Translations under genes and position numbers: made by a program
Shown here: piece after piece, positions 1 to 11,657 of the stretch
How positions within the stretch are numbered: position 1 is the first letter of the stretch
Layout of the letters: each line of letters starts with the position of its first letter
NCBI GenBank assembly: GCA_003640385.1
Contig: RCAB01000012.1
Span: 62,001-126,000, forward strand
Source: Setaria digitata
Lineage: Eukaryota; Nematoda; Chromadorea; Rhabditida; Setariidae
Reading direction: 5' to 3'
Length of the DNA: 64,000 nucleotides
The notes under the pieces: generated by a model
What the model was told of the DNA's origin: nothing
Database searches by the model: none
Seen by the model: the letters and a program-made list of their open reading frames with translations, nothing else

Positions 1-3000
1 AATCTGGCGAGCACGCTCCAGCTTCTCCTACAATCTTGTCTTTATTGTAGATCTCAACTATGTACAAAATAAAGATCTGTGTTAATTTTAAATTAATAAT
101 GTATCAAAATGGCATAATAATTTTCTACAGACCTGCTCAGCTGTTCTTTCCTGCTGTCTCATAGCAATTCCCTGTGCTAGCAGTTCCTTGGCGCGTTGCG
201 TATTCTGTATTTCAGAAAGACCTTGGTGAGCTTCTTTGATAAAACTGTGCCGAAAGGCGCATAAACCAAGTTGGCAAATTGTTCGGTTATACAAAATCTA
301 TAACATCACAGCATAAATACTGCAGACTATTTCTGGAAGCTGACAATCACAATCGTGTTTAACACAGCTAAAACTAGGATGAAAACCTCACAAAACAGTC
401 AAGTCTCTAGAACATCTGGTAACTTTAATTCTTAAAACTGTTAAACTACAAAATAATGGTACCAACCTGAGTGCTAACATCTGAATGATCAACAATTGCT
501 TGCAAATGTGACATGAGCATTAAATCTCGTGCTTGGTGCCATTTGTCATGCAGTGCTAAATGATAAATTTGACAAAGCATAGCACGCTGGCGTAGACGCT
601 TTGTATCATCTCGCGCGTATACCTCTTTGCAAAGACGCTCCATTATTGCTATAGATGATTCCTGCCCACGCTCTATCGAATCTTCCACTTCGTACTGACA
701 TTCAACATTTTGTTATGAACAGTGGGGAATAGTTTTTCTTAAAAGCTTGAAAAACTGAAGTTTACGTAAAACTAGCGCCGGCGATATTATAGTCAGAAAT
801 AGTTACATAATAATTTGAAATCAAACTTATTATACTAGCTGTATAATACTACATCTTATCCATAAATTGATAAAGATGAGAGAAAAAAAAAAAAAAAAAA
901 AAAGGAAAGTATAATTATTGGAAAAGAAAAGCTACTTTATAATAGAGGTGTTCGATTCGAAGCATATATAATTTACAAATTTCTTCTTCTAGAAATATTT
1001 CCCTATCCAGTCGAGCATTGACATAGTCCATTAATTTATTGATGAGAGCACATAAATCTTTTTCACCTTTCAGTCTGAAAACAAATAATAAAGTCACGGT
1101 TTTTCCAATACAAGCAAAAAAAAAAAACTGTCCTAAGAAAGATATTACTTAATCGATTTATTAACTTGGCTTAAGTATTAATCCAAACATAAAGGTAAAG
1201 CGAGTTAAGCTTTCAAAACCGTTTAACAAGCATTCAGGTCATTTATGCTATCTTACAGCCCCTAACTTGCTCAGCATAGAAGACATTTGTCGTCCGGCAT
1301 CTCACTGAAGTAAAGAGAACCACGTCCTGATAACAAAGTTGTACATTTAAAACAATAAAAATAATTGACAAGGGGACAATGTAGACCTAAAAAAATTAAT
1401 CAACAATAACAAACTTTTCGATATAGTCAGTACTGTGACAATCTGCATTTTGCAATATCTTAGTTAATTCTGTATCAAGGCGATGCACACTCATCAGGAC
1501 AGAACCATGTACAGTATAAGGTTTGCTTGTATCGTCAATGTTTTCATCATCTTCACTGATGCCTACTGACAACACAATATCGGGATACTCATTCAGCATA
1601 TCAATCAAACTATTGGTCGCTCCTAGTGTTCTAAAAAAAAAGAAGAGGTAATATTGATAAAATAAAATAAGCAATTCTATATTTAAAAAAAAATACTTTG
1701 TAAAAAATCTCACTTGCTCCAGGATGAATAATCCATACAGTCGCTAATTCGTGCATTTAACTCAAAAAGAGCAGAGATGATCGAGAACAAAATCTTCACT
1801 AAAACGCCCGCACCAAGTTTATGCTGGAAACGCCTCTGTGAATTAATCTCCAAATCCAAAACTGTTTAAATGAATTCAAGGGAAAATAAAAACGAAAACT
1901 AAATGCTTGAAAAAAACCATCAGCCACAAACCTCATCTGCAATTCTGAACAGTTCCTGCAAACTGCGTACATAATGTTTGGGATTGGTTGATTTGCGCCC
2001 TCGAGCAGCGATAACTTCTTGCAATTTGTTAATAACGACCTTTAAAATTAGTTAATATTTATAAAGTTCACAAAGAGCAGCGAAAATTCAAAATTCATAA
2101 GTTCAGAAACCACATGAAAACGAAAGAAATTTCACTTCGTGATTAATTTCAGTTTTGGGGTCGAAAAGCTGTCGCATTTTCTCTTCTTTTGTTGGTACAG
2201 CAACCCATGTATCGTCATTTTCATTCTCTTCAGTTTTCTCTTTCGCTTCACGCTCTTTTTGTTCTTTTTGTTTTTGCGCTCTTTCAGCTTGTCGTTTTTC
2301 CTTACCTTCAGCCTCACCACCTTCCTTGAATTCTTTTCTGCAAAAAATCACTCCGATTATTATCTAAGAGTATCAATTTCCTTACTTAGAAAAGATGAAA
2401 CGCACTTCAAGAAGAATTTGCGCAGATCCTCCATTTGTTTCCCTTCAAGATCAAGATCAGAATCACTGTCTGAAGAGGCATCTGAGTCAGAGCTCCATTC
2501 ATCTGAATCTTTAAGATCACTGTGTGGTTTACTTTTCACCATCTCTTCTTCATTTTCGGGTTCTTCCTAAATATTAGAACAAAATCCGAATACACTATGA
2601 CTAAAATTTATTGCAGATGAACTTAAGAATAAAACGACAAACTGTTACCTGTTCGTCTTCTTCGTCCTGGTTGTCTGCGCTTGAGTAACCTATCGGATCT
2701 GGCTCTGCCCTGTAAGCGTTTACTTCCACTTCCATATCCTAAAACATTTTCAAACTATCTCTCGGAACCAAACTGATCAAGTTTTTGTTTGTGCAAAAAG
2801 CATTATTGCTTACTTTATTGTATTTACGAATTTTCTGTCGCAGTGCAGTGAGACCTTTCGAGTTCGCTTTTGACATAGTTTTCCGTGCTTCCTTATCATC
2901 CCACTGTTCATTTACAAAATCTTCCAATTCAACCAAAATTCGCACATAAAAACGAGGCGTTGACATATTTTGCCGTGTTAGCACTACTTTTGTCTTTTCA

Positions 3001-3705
3001 AATACTTTACATAATTCCTCGAAAGCTGAAATAACATTTTTAATATTTTAAAAAGGTTCCAGTGTATGTTTCTCAACTTTCCGTCATTTTAAAACTCAAT
3101 GTTAAAATGAACATTTGGAGAAACAAAAAATAAATGGAAGCATTTAAAAACTACATTGCATATCGTAGAGATTGATGGGAAAGAAGTTTGAAGCAAAATT
3201 ACATAGCACTCATTTTTCTACCACTGCTTAAGAAATATCGCACAAAATTAAAGTCATCATCAAGGATAAATTCATCTTGCTAACCATACTTGACAAAAGC
3301 TTCGACATATCCTTAATATTTCTCGAATTTTTCGCCTGTTTGATTAAGTCTTTCAGTTCCTCAAATTTTCGGTCCTTTTGAGCCTTGACAACACGTTTTT
3401 GTCCCTCATCATCACTATCAGACGGATATGCGAAAGCAGCTCTAAATTACATAACATTATTAGGTTCAATGCCATAATGCAAGTGCATACTGACCAACCA
3501 GATCAATTTATTTCTAGAACTGATAACAAGATGACCGAAGGAAGGTAAATCTCGAGCCTAGAAACACTTAAAGTCAAACGCTAAAATCCCGAGGAAAAAA
3601 AAAAACATACTGCGGTCTTTTGATCGGTACATATGGTTCGTCATCGCTACTTTCAGATCCCGATGAGTCGGAACTTGATACGGCTCCTTTGAAAAATTTC
3701 GACAT
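1..3705 (-). CDS. eif-3.C: Eukaryotic translation initiation factor 3 subunit C, 5' part (runs off left edge)
   Basis: Core subunit of the eIF3 complex, which holds eIF1/eIF5 on the 40S ribosome and promotes mRNA recruitment in the cytoplasm. Thirteen phase-consistent exons read from the ATG at 3705: 3705-3611, 3441-3290, 3025-2814, 2738-2649, 2566-2406, 2337-2136, 2039-1932, 1835-1714, 1630-1415, 1074-936, 694-467, 297-133 and 27-1. They give about 639 residues; family members are about 900, so the C-terminal PCI domain lies outside the window. The protein opens [14 protein letters not shown] and is Ser/Asp-rich. A conserved block with [17 protein letters not shown] and [10 protein letters not shown] follows, then an acidic, Lys-rich linker. 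The helical core has [13 protein letters not shown] and [11 protein letters not shown]. The order of these blocks is that of eIF3c, not of another PCI protein. The N-terminal acidic segment is the known eIF1/eIF5 contact region in other species; here that is inference. Confidence 0.96.
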
Positions 3706-4774
3706 TCTCTCAGCTTCGGGCTAAAAATTCTAGAAAGTATGGGAAACAATCTAGACAAGTGAGAAGACCGCTGTATCCATAAAACAGTCGTCCGAGAACT
3801 TCCAGATGAACCTACAAACCCAGAGTTACTTCTAAAAATTCACGTTCACCCTCGCCTTTCCCTCCCCTCTAGTTATTACTCGTCACAAATCTGTGGCCCG
3901 TGAGGTGGGTTTAATATGACATACATTCATCCCTTGCCATCAGGAACACTGATCAAAGATTAAAGGTGGTGATCAGAAATGCATATAGTTGTCGGTGATG
4001 TTCACTTTCATTTATTAACCTGATGTCCAGCACATTTTAAAGCTTGGTCAGTTGCATAGGTCATTTCTGGCCGTTACCTGCAGCTTATGAACAAGCTGGA
4101 CATGTCGGGACTTGACTGAGTGAAATTTTGAAGAATTTATAGAAGTGCAACTGAGCAAAGAAGGCGAAACTAAAAAAAGACAAAGAATGTGGAAAGTGGA
4201 GATGATAACTATCGTCACTGTCATTCTATTAAAACAACAAAATGATAACGATATTGGTTATCATTCTTCTTGCTGCTAAACGAATTACTTCCTCGGCTGT
4301 TGAACATTTTCAGCTGGAATATTCCCATGTGTTTTCAGATCCAAGAGCATAGAAGTTAGGAAGAATTGAGAGAGCAATATCCCTTATTGTCCCCTTAATC
4401 CCTTCCTCCTCGTTCAACAGAAACAACAAATTTGGCAACTTTGAAATTGGTATTCTCTGAACCATCGATTAGATGCTTCTGAACATGCGATGCAAATTAC
4501 CTGCAGCATTTCGAGCAGATTCTCTTCATCAAAAATTGACATAGATGTTTCGAAGACTGCTTCTGTCCTATGCATGCACAATCTGCACGATTAACTGCTC
4601 ATTCACCTCTGATCTTCTGATCAGTCCAAATGACTAATTCTATTTTTTCTGTACAAGTCATTCATCGCAGGGATTGAACGAATTGAAGTGCTGTTCAGAT
4701 TAAATCGGATCCCCACTCCTCACTGTGCCGGTTTTCTAATGGTCATCGTCCGTACCAACCGATCTATTAGTTGC

Positions 4775-5243
4775 TCATTGTTCTCTTTTCCCCTCTTCAT
4801 CGAATTCATTATTATTAGTAATGCTTATAAATGCAACTGTAGCAGTTAGATCATCCTCCAATCCAGAATTTTAAATGCGATTTCGAATCCTCTGAAAGGT
4901 CCAGAAGATAAACATTCCCTTACTTTTGTAACTTTTGATATTGATATTTTTAATGAAACGTTCGGGTAACACGTACTGACCCTTCAAAAGCCCTTGGAGG
5001 GCCACGGATACTGACAGATGCTTCAGAGCTTTTTTCAGTAACAAAAAACTAACTGCTCGCTGATTTTCAGGAATCTCTGTAAAAACAAAACGACAAACTC
5101 TCAAGTCATAACTTCCGACACTAAATTTCAGTCACTTCACATTTAGGAAGAAACCGTTGTGGACTCACTTTTCCATACACTATGTCACTACGCTGGAAAA
5201 AGCACTTGGCTTGGACGAAGTATTTAATTGTAAGTTGCTTCAT
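4775..5243 (-). CDS. Putative small protein of unknown function (95 aa, three exons)
   Basis: I do not recognise this protein. A three-exon model is phase-consistent: 5243-5169 (25 codons, donor GTGAGT), 5074-4924 (50 codons plus one base, donor GTAAGG) and 4836-4775 (ends at TGA). The middle exon is open throughout and helical in look (SFLLLKKALKHLSVSVALQG, then YVLPERFIKNI); the tail is charged (EFDEEGKREQ). There is no signal peptide and no cysteine motif. The start lies about 140 bases from the divergent DUF229 start at 5381, so the two could share a promoter. Weak points: the exon 2 acceptor must be read as CAGAG with the second AG, and an overlapping plus-strand frame (5157-5384) is also open. 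It could be a chance ORF chain. Confidence 0.35.
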
Positions 5244-5380
5244 TTCTGCCGTCACTGCACACTCACTGATAAGACCTTTGTTGAGCGCTTAGAAATTGAT
5301 TCGAATTTTACCGTATCTCGAGTGAACTTGCTGACCTCTTACATCTTGAGGTCTGAATGCCATTTTCTTTTCTACATGCC

Positions 5381-8300
5381 ATGAGTTCTACCGTAGCCTT
5401 AGTTAAAAATATGGCTTGTGTCGACCAGCATGTCAAGACATTGAAAGTAATGTTGTACAGCGGACATAATGGACAATCAGTAAGAAGAAGATTAAGCAGT
5501 AGTATAAGAATTTCTAAATTATGATTAATAAAATTTTCATCTGCGTTGTAATTTTCTTACTTTTTTGCTTTTCATTTTCAGCTTGTTGGCATTATTATCG
5601 TGGTTTTACGTCTCTTGCCTGAGCGACGAATATATCATTTAAAATCACCTAACGTCGATTTATCAAATTTTTATGGTAGTTTTGCTTTAATTTTCATTAA
5701 GATTTGTAGTGTAAGTTTTATGCTATTTTATATAATCGACGTTGAAATAGCATTTAGCATTAAATGGCCTCTGATCCTTTCCGATATCTTCAACCAAAAT
5801 GAATGTCTGAAGAATCTAGTGGTCGTAATATTGACATTGTTCATAGTGCTTAATTATTTCATTTTTTTTTTTTAGATGATCCATTCAATGAAACATTAAT
5901 ACTGGAAAATACTTGCAAGCTACCAGTAATTGAACCATATGAATCGAATTTAGAAGGTTATGTTGAGCACTACAGGTTAATATTGTTAAGAATATTTATA
6001 AAGTCGTAACAAGTAACCAGTCCTACTGTTAACTTTTGTAATACAGAAAAATAGAACCCAGTATCTCATTGGCAACACTTATAAAGGGTAATCAGTGATA
6101 AATGATAAATAACGAACTTGCGGATTGTAGTCAATAGGAGTAATCAGGTCAGCGAGAAATGTCTCTCATTCATCATTCTATTCTTTATCATAAAAATATT
6201 GCATGAACAGGTGGAAAGATGGCATAATATCGTGAAATATCATTTCGTATGTATCTGTTCTATTCTCTTCAGTGATATCGTAAAAATAATATACAAGCAG
6301 ATTATTAGAAAAAAAAAGAAAACATTAACAGAAATGACAATAGTATGCTGATACCTAATATTTCCAAGTTAAAATTTTCTGGACTACAAGATTGTGAATT
6401 TTGGATTTTTTGGATTCTCATCCACTCACATTACAGATCCATTCTTTGCAACAGTCAGATGCCAAATATGGCTTCTATGGACGATGGACATTTGATTGTA
6501 CACGGTGAATTGGAGCCCTGGAAAAAAGCTCGAATTCCTAAATACAAGTATTGCTCGTTAGTTCACCAAGAAAATGGGTTTTGGAACTACCATTGTCTTT
6601 CCTGCACTTTTCACTTTATTATTGATTTGTTCCGAAAAAAGCAAAGTCCAGAATAAAAATTCATTTCTGTTTCCCTACGAAGTGCAATCAAAAATTTGCA
6701 GTGAAAATTTGTAACACAAACCTATCGCAACAAAATTTAGGTGCTATTACCAAGGCCTCACTGGTGGTTTATATCCAAACACCAGTTGGTATCAACTGAT
6801 TGGTCATCCAGTCCAGGTGATTTTGAAATATTTTGTTTGTTAATTTTAAATCTTTGGCTGCCGTCAGCAGTTCAATTAATTAACTTTTGGATTTCTAAAC
6901 AATTTGTCTAAAAGAGCAATTTTTAAAATTTGATTTCAGATACCTCCTAATGAGCGACTTCGCGTTCCATACGATCAGTTCATAGTGCGATGTTACAACA
7001 AAACTTTACTTGGAAAAATTAGCACTGAACCATTTTATAATGAGTCCATGTTTTATGAGCGAGCTTTTGTAACATTTTCCAAAATGGATAATGAGGTTGG
7101 TTGAGATCCGAAAAATTTAAATTTCAGTTTAGTCGAGCTTGCTTTACTGTGCTTGAGTGTGGATAATAAATTAAAAAAACCTTTCGTGGAAAGAAGTTGA
7201 GCAGATGGAAGAGCAAGCGATTCCGCGTCATTGTGTAGGTGTATTGCAGGAAATTTTTTTTGCAATTCTTTCCAATTCCACTTCAAATATATTTTAGATC
7301 AAAGAACAATCAGAATTCGCTCGAGCAGATCCAGTAAGAATTTACATTACTTTTTAAGATGTCTAGCTTTCAGTCGGACTCAAAAAATTACTGATTCTAT
7401 TTCGAGGAATTACTGTATTTCAGATGATTGAAAATATCACTTTTTTATTTGTAGGAGAAACCGTCGCTTAGTATTCTTGTGTTGGATTCCGTATCGAGAA
7501 ATCAGTTTTTGCGCCATATGCACAAAACGGTTAAATATATGAAACGACTTGGTTTCATCACTTTAGAAGGTCTCAAATAATTACTAAAAAACCACTGATT
7601 GTTTGTTGCCTTACTGGGGATTACTTATCTATCATTTTGCAAGAATCAAATGAGATTCTAAAAATAGAATGATATTATATCGTAATACTTTTTCTTTAGA
7701 ATCTCATATGAAATTTGGCTGTGCTCATGGCGAACTGAGGAATTGAAATTTATTTCAAAAAAACTCGAGTAAAATAGTTCAGGGTACACAAAAGTTGGCG
7801 ATAACTCCGCAGTGAACTTATTACCGGTATTAGCTGGTAAATCAATACTTCCTCAAATTGGTGGTGATGGTAATGAAATTTTACCAATGAATAAAACAGT
7901 TTCTCTGGAAGATACTAATTTTTTATGGAAGATGATGAAAGGTGCTGCTTGATTATAGGAAATGTTCTTTCCTTTCATATTTTTTCTGTATCTTAATTAT
8001 TACACACAAAGTTGGCTTAATTAATTGGAAATATCGTAATTTAAGGTAGAAAATTGTGGGATGAGTTAATTTTATTACTGCCATACCGTGAGATATGAGA
8101 TGAAGGAAAATATGTACGCTGAAGATTAACTTTAATCTGAAGACAGGAAATGTGTCACTATGGTGAATGATGATATCGGTAGTGTATTTCGAGGACTATT
8201 TTATTATCCTAAAGGAACATTCGAGGGATATAAAATCCCACCTGCACATTTCTACTTCCGACCCTTTCACCTGTTCAATACACGTCATAGTATAGTTCCG

Positions 8301-10699
8301 GTTAGCGGCCAATGCCTACGAACCGGTCAGGTATGTATATATTTAATTCCAGTTTTGTTGGAAAACTTAATTCAAAATTTTAAATCATTCAGATTTGTGC
8401 CGACGTCTACTTAGATATATGGGAAACATTTGCGACGAAATTCAAAAATTTGTGTCACTTTTCATTCAATTTTCTGACCGACCTAACGCACAACAATCCG
8501 AATTATGTGGAAGCCATTGATGAACGATTATCGTAAGTTTTACAAATTTGTGTTTTATTCTTTATAGGCATTCAGTCGCTCAACACTATGCAAATTAGAT
8601 TCTCGAACTGTGATTAATTCATTTCTCACTTCTAAAAGCCTCAGTAGAGATAAATTCAGAACGTCTTTGCAACGCCTGCACGACAGCGGCGTGTTCGATT
8701 CGATGGCACTGGTTGTAATGGGAGATCACGGGAATCGGATTGGTTCAATTCAACGTACTTACGTTGGACGCATTGAGGAACGAGCGCCATTGTTCAGCAT
8801 CAGATTACCCGATGCCTTCACTGAGAGGTATAAGCAAGAAATGAAAAATTTGAGAAGAAATACAAAAAGGTTTGAATACTGGTTCTAATTTTTGAATTTT
8901 TTCTTTTTCTTCAAATACTCAGCAAGCAAAAGATGTCGAATTTTCAATTTACCTTGTAAACAGTATTAATTTTGTCTTTAAAACAGTTTGTTAAAAGACT
9001 GAAAACGAATGCAGTTGTTTAAAGGATTTTCAGCTAATTTAGAGAGTGATCTGATTCATAGTGGTTTGGGTTGCCTCACTGCCGATGTTTCATGAAATAC
9101 GAAAAAAATAATGAGAATTACTTAATTTAGAACTCATTATCATAATTTTGTCAAAAATTTAGACTAACGAGTAATTATGACATTCATCAGACATTGAAGG
9201 ACATATCAATGGCAAAATTTCGACGATATAGATCTTATAACAATCGTAAAGGTAATTAATTAGTTTTTCTTCTATAATGGTTAATGAAATAATAATGAAG
9301 AATATTTCTGAAATAAAGAATTTTTTATACTATTTTCTTTCTCAACTCGAACTTTTCTGAATTTTGTTTTAAGAAATTGCTCCAAAAAGAAAAAATTGCA
9401 TTTAAATCGAAGTATGAATAAAATTCCCTTCAGAAAAAAGTCATTCTTTCTCTTAGTCTAAGTTTTTTTCTTCTCAAAAAGTGCCTAGGTAGAGGTGTCA
9501 GTCTACTGGATGAAGTGGTAAGCGAGAACCGAACCTGCGAAGATGCTGGTATACCACCGAATTTCTGTCTTTGTATGGAACGGAAAAATTTTAATAGACT
9601 GAACAAGCAAGTTTCATAATTTTTTGAAAGAAGTTTTGTTGTTTTCAAATTTTTGTGAATTACTTTCTTGCTTGTCGGTCATAAAATTATGCCATTTAAA
9701 AAAAACTTTCTCTAATATCTTTTAAAATCGATAATTGTTATTGCAACAGCTTTTAATTACTTTTCAGGATTAATTATTTCTTATTTCTTTTGTTTCTTTT
9801 GCAGTGATTCAATGGAATTCAAATATTTGATAGAATTAGCGAAAAATACAACTGCAAGCAATAATAATTGTCTTGATACTGAACAATTTAAAGTAGTTTC
9901 TGAGAAGCCTGACGTGTATGCCATCAATCAAATGGTTCGACATGGATTACGTGATCAGATTAAGTGAGCTTCTTATTTTGCCACTTTTAATACGTGAAGT
10001 CTTTTTTTTGAAACTAGGTAATTGTAGGCGGTACAGAGTGGAATGTTCATCAAAATTCTCAAAAGAGTATTTTCTGTAAGCGTGTAGAAGTGTGTGTAGC
10101 GGGAGTGACAAACAATGGTTTTTTCTACGGAAGGGTCCTGTCAAAATGCAACGAACACATTTTCGAATCTTGAGTTGCTTTATTTGAACTTACCTAGCTG
10201 GCCTAAAATTGAAAATAAACACGCAGAATTGGAAATACTTTATTATGAGGTAAATGCTACGGTACCCGTTATCAGACGCAATTCGACAAATCGCAGGTAA
10301 ATTCCTCATTTTCAGCAAATCCTAATTCGTTGTTCTTTCAAGTAGGAAGGATTTCTTCTTCGGTGGGTAGTTTTTTTTCAAGACGTTATTCAAAGAAATG
10401 TGGAAATTTTGTAAGCCTTGAGGTTCACTAGAGTGCTTATCCAACCAATATAATTTCGAATCTTTGAAGCTCATTCCGGTATCTCTTATATTCCAGGCCG
10501 TCATGATAACCACAAGTTCTGCTTGTTGATGAGATCCTTGCTCATTAACAGTTTCCTTTGCAGGATATTTATGTTGTTTCGCATAAAACATTACGTAAGA
10601 GTAAATGAATATGCTCTAGCCGGTGATCCATACGTTTATTATGATGATTTCGGATGTGCTGCTAAAAAATTACACACATTTTGTTCTGTTTGTATTTGA
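5381..10699 (+). CDS. DUF229 family membrane-anchored protein (alkaline-phosphatase/sulfatase fold)
   Basis: About 19 exons encode roughly 780 residues of a DUF229 protein, a family expanded in nematodes and related to sulfatases; the substrate is unknown. Exon 1 (5381-5479, [10 protein letters not shown]) is cytoplasmic. Exon 2 (5582-5675) starts with a short hydrophobic anchor, [12 protein letters not shown], giving a type II topology. The ectodomain has Cys/Asn-rich segments, the predicted active-site block [14 protein letters not shown] (exon 7455-7569), [14 protein letters not shown], a VNDDIGSVF block (8143-8330), and the metal-site motif [11 protein letters not shown] (8639-8869). The last exon (10564-10699) ends in a Cys-containing tail, CSVCI. 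Other exons: 5876-5975, 6047-6094, 6437-6577, 6741-6816, 6940-7095, 7298-7333, 7783-7941, 8390-8532, 9163-9251, 9489-9606 (GC donor), 9805-9963, 10028-10075. The penultimate exon (about 10100-10298) does not join in frame; see findings. Confidence 0.9.
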
Positions 10700-11657
10700 T
10701 ATCAGATCGATCTTCCTTATCGGACTTGGAATTTTCACCCAACTATCAACACTACGATATACTTATTAGTTCTGATTAGAGCTGTCTGTCTCTTTACATT
10801 CCCCAACCTTTTCATTCCGGGATTAATTGATCTATTTCATTGACCTCACGCTTGAAAAGGGTTTTTCATTTTGCTTAAAACCACAGGCGCTCCATACAGT
10901 GTTCTCTGCGGGTATCATCTTATTAGTATTTAAATACTCACACTTAATGGCTTTCTCTTTTGAATCTTCTATTAGTTCCTGTTTATTTTTCTGAAATTGT
11001 GTGTAATTTTAATCAACTGCAAATTTTGATTCATTCAAAAACACTGGTCTTGTTAAAGTGTCATCCAAGTTTGTTTACGTTTACCAAGTAGTTTTTGAAG
11101 CGATATTATCTGAACTGTTAATCCAAGGAGTTTAATTTATGTGTTATGTCCCTGTCAATTATCTTACGCCTTCCTAAAGCTCATAGAACAAACTTTGTTA
11201 AGACGGTAATTTTTCTAAATAAATACAGACAAAGCGATTCACTGGACAGAAATTCTCCGAAGAGACAATTCATCTCAAGTGATCTGAATGCTGCACTAAT
11301 TCTTTAATATCAGTAATGCTTAAGTTTTCTTTTTCCTTTTTTTTTTTGTTGTTGTCGAGGACGAATGACTACTGGATGGATAAAATAAATGGTTCTTTTT
11401 TTCTACAGTTGGAAAAGTTATGGTTGAAAGAGATTTAAGCGTAAAATTAAATTGTTGTACCTAATAAAATTATTCTCTGGAAATTTGTTTGGCACATTTT
11501 AAAATGAATATGCCGAGCAAAGCTATAAGAGTAAAAACATTGCGCCGTTAATCCTACAAGTTTTGAAATAATTTAAAATGGTTTAAATCAGATGTTTGAG
11601 TATCAAACTGAAATATCTTATGTTTATCTTATAACAAGTAAACTTTGTTTACTAAGT
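10700..11657. other. Intergenic, AT-rich
   Basis: I see no convincing exon, RNA gene or repeat here. There is a poly-T run near 11338-11347. Open frames are short and lack splice context. Confidence 0.5.

Noticed and set aside
2139..2570. Long plus-strand ORFs rich in Phe and Ser
   Set aside because: Antisense shadow of the Lys/Glu- and Asp/Ser-rich linker exons of eIF3c.
5157..5384. Plus-strand 75-codon ORF between the small minus-strand gene and DUF229
   Set aside because: It overlaps the first exon of the minus-strand model and does not splice in frame into DUF229. I prefer the minus-strand chain but record the conflict.
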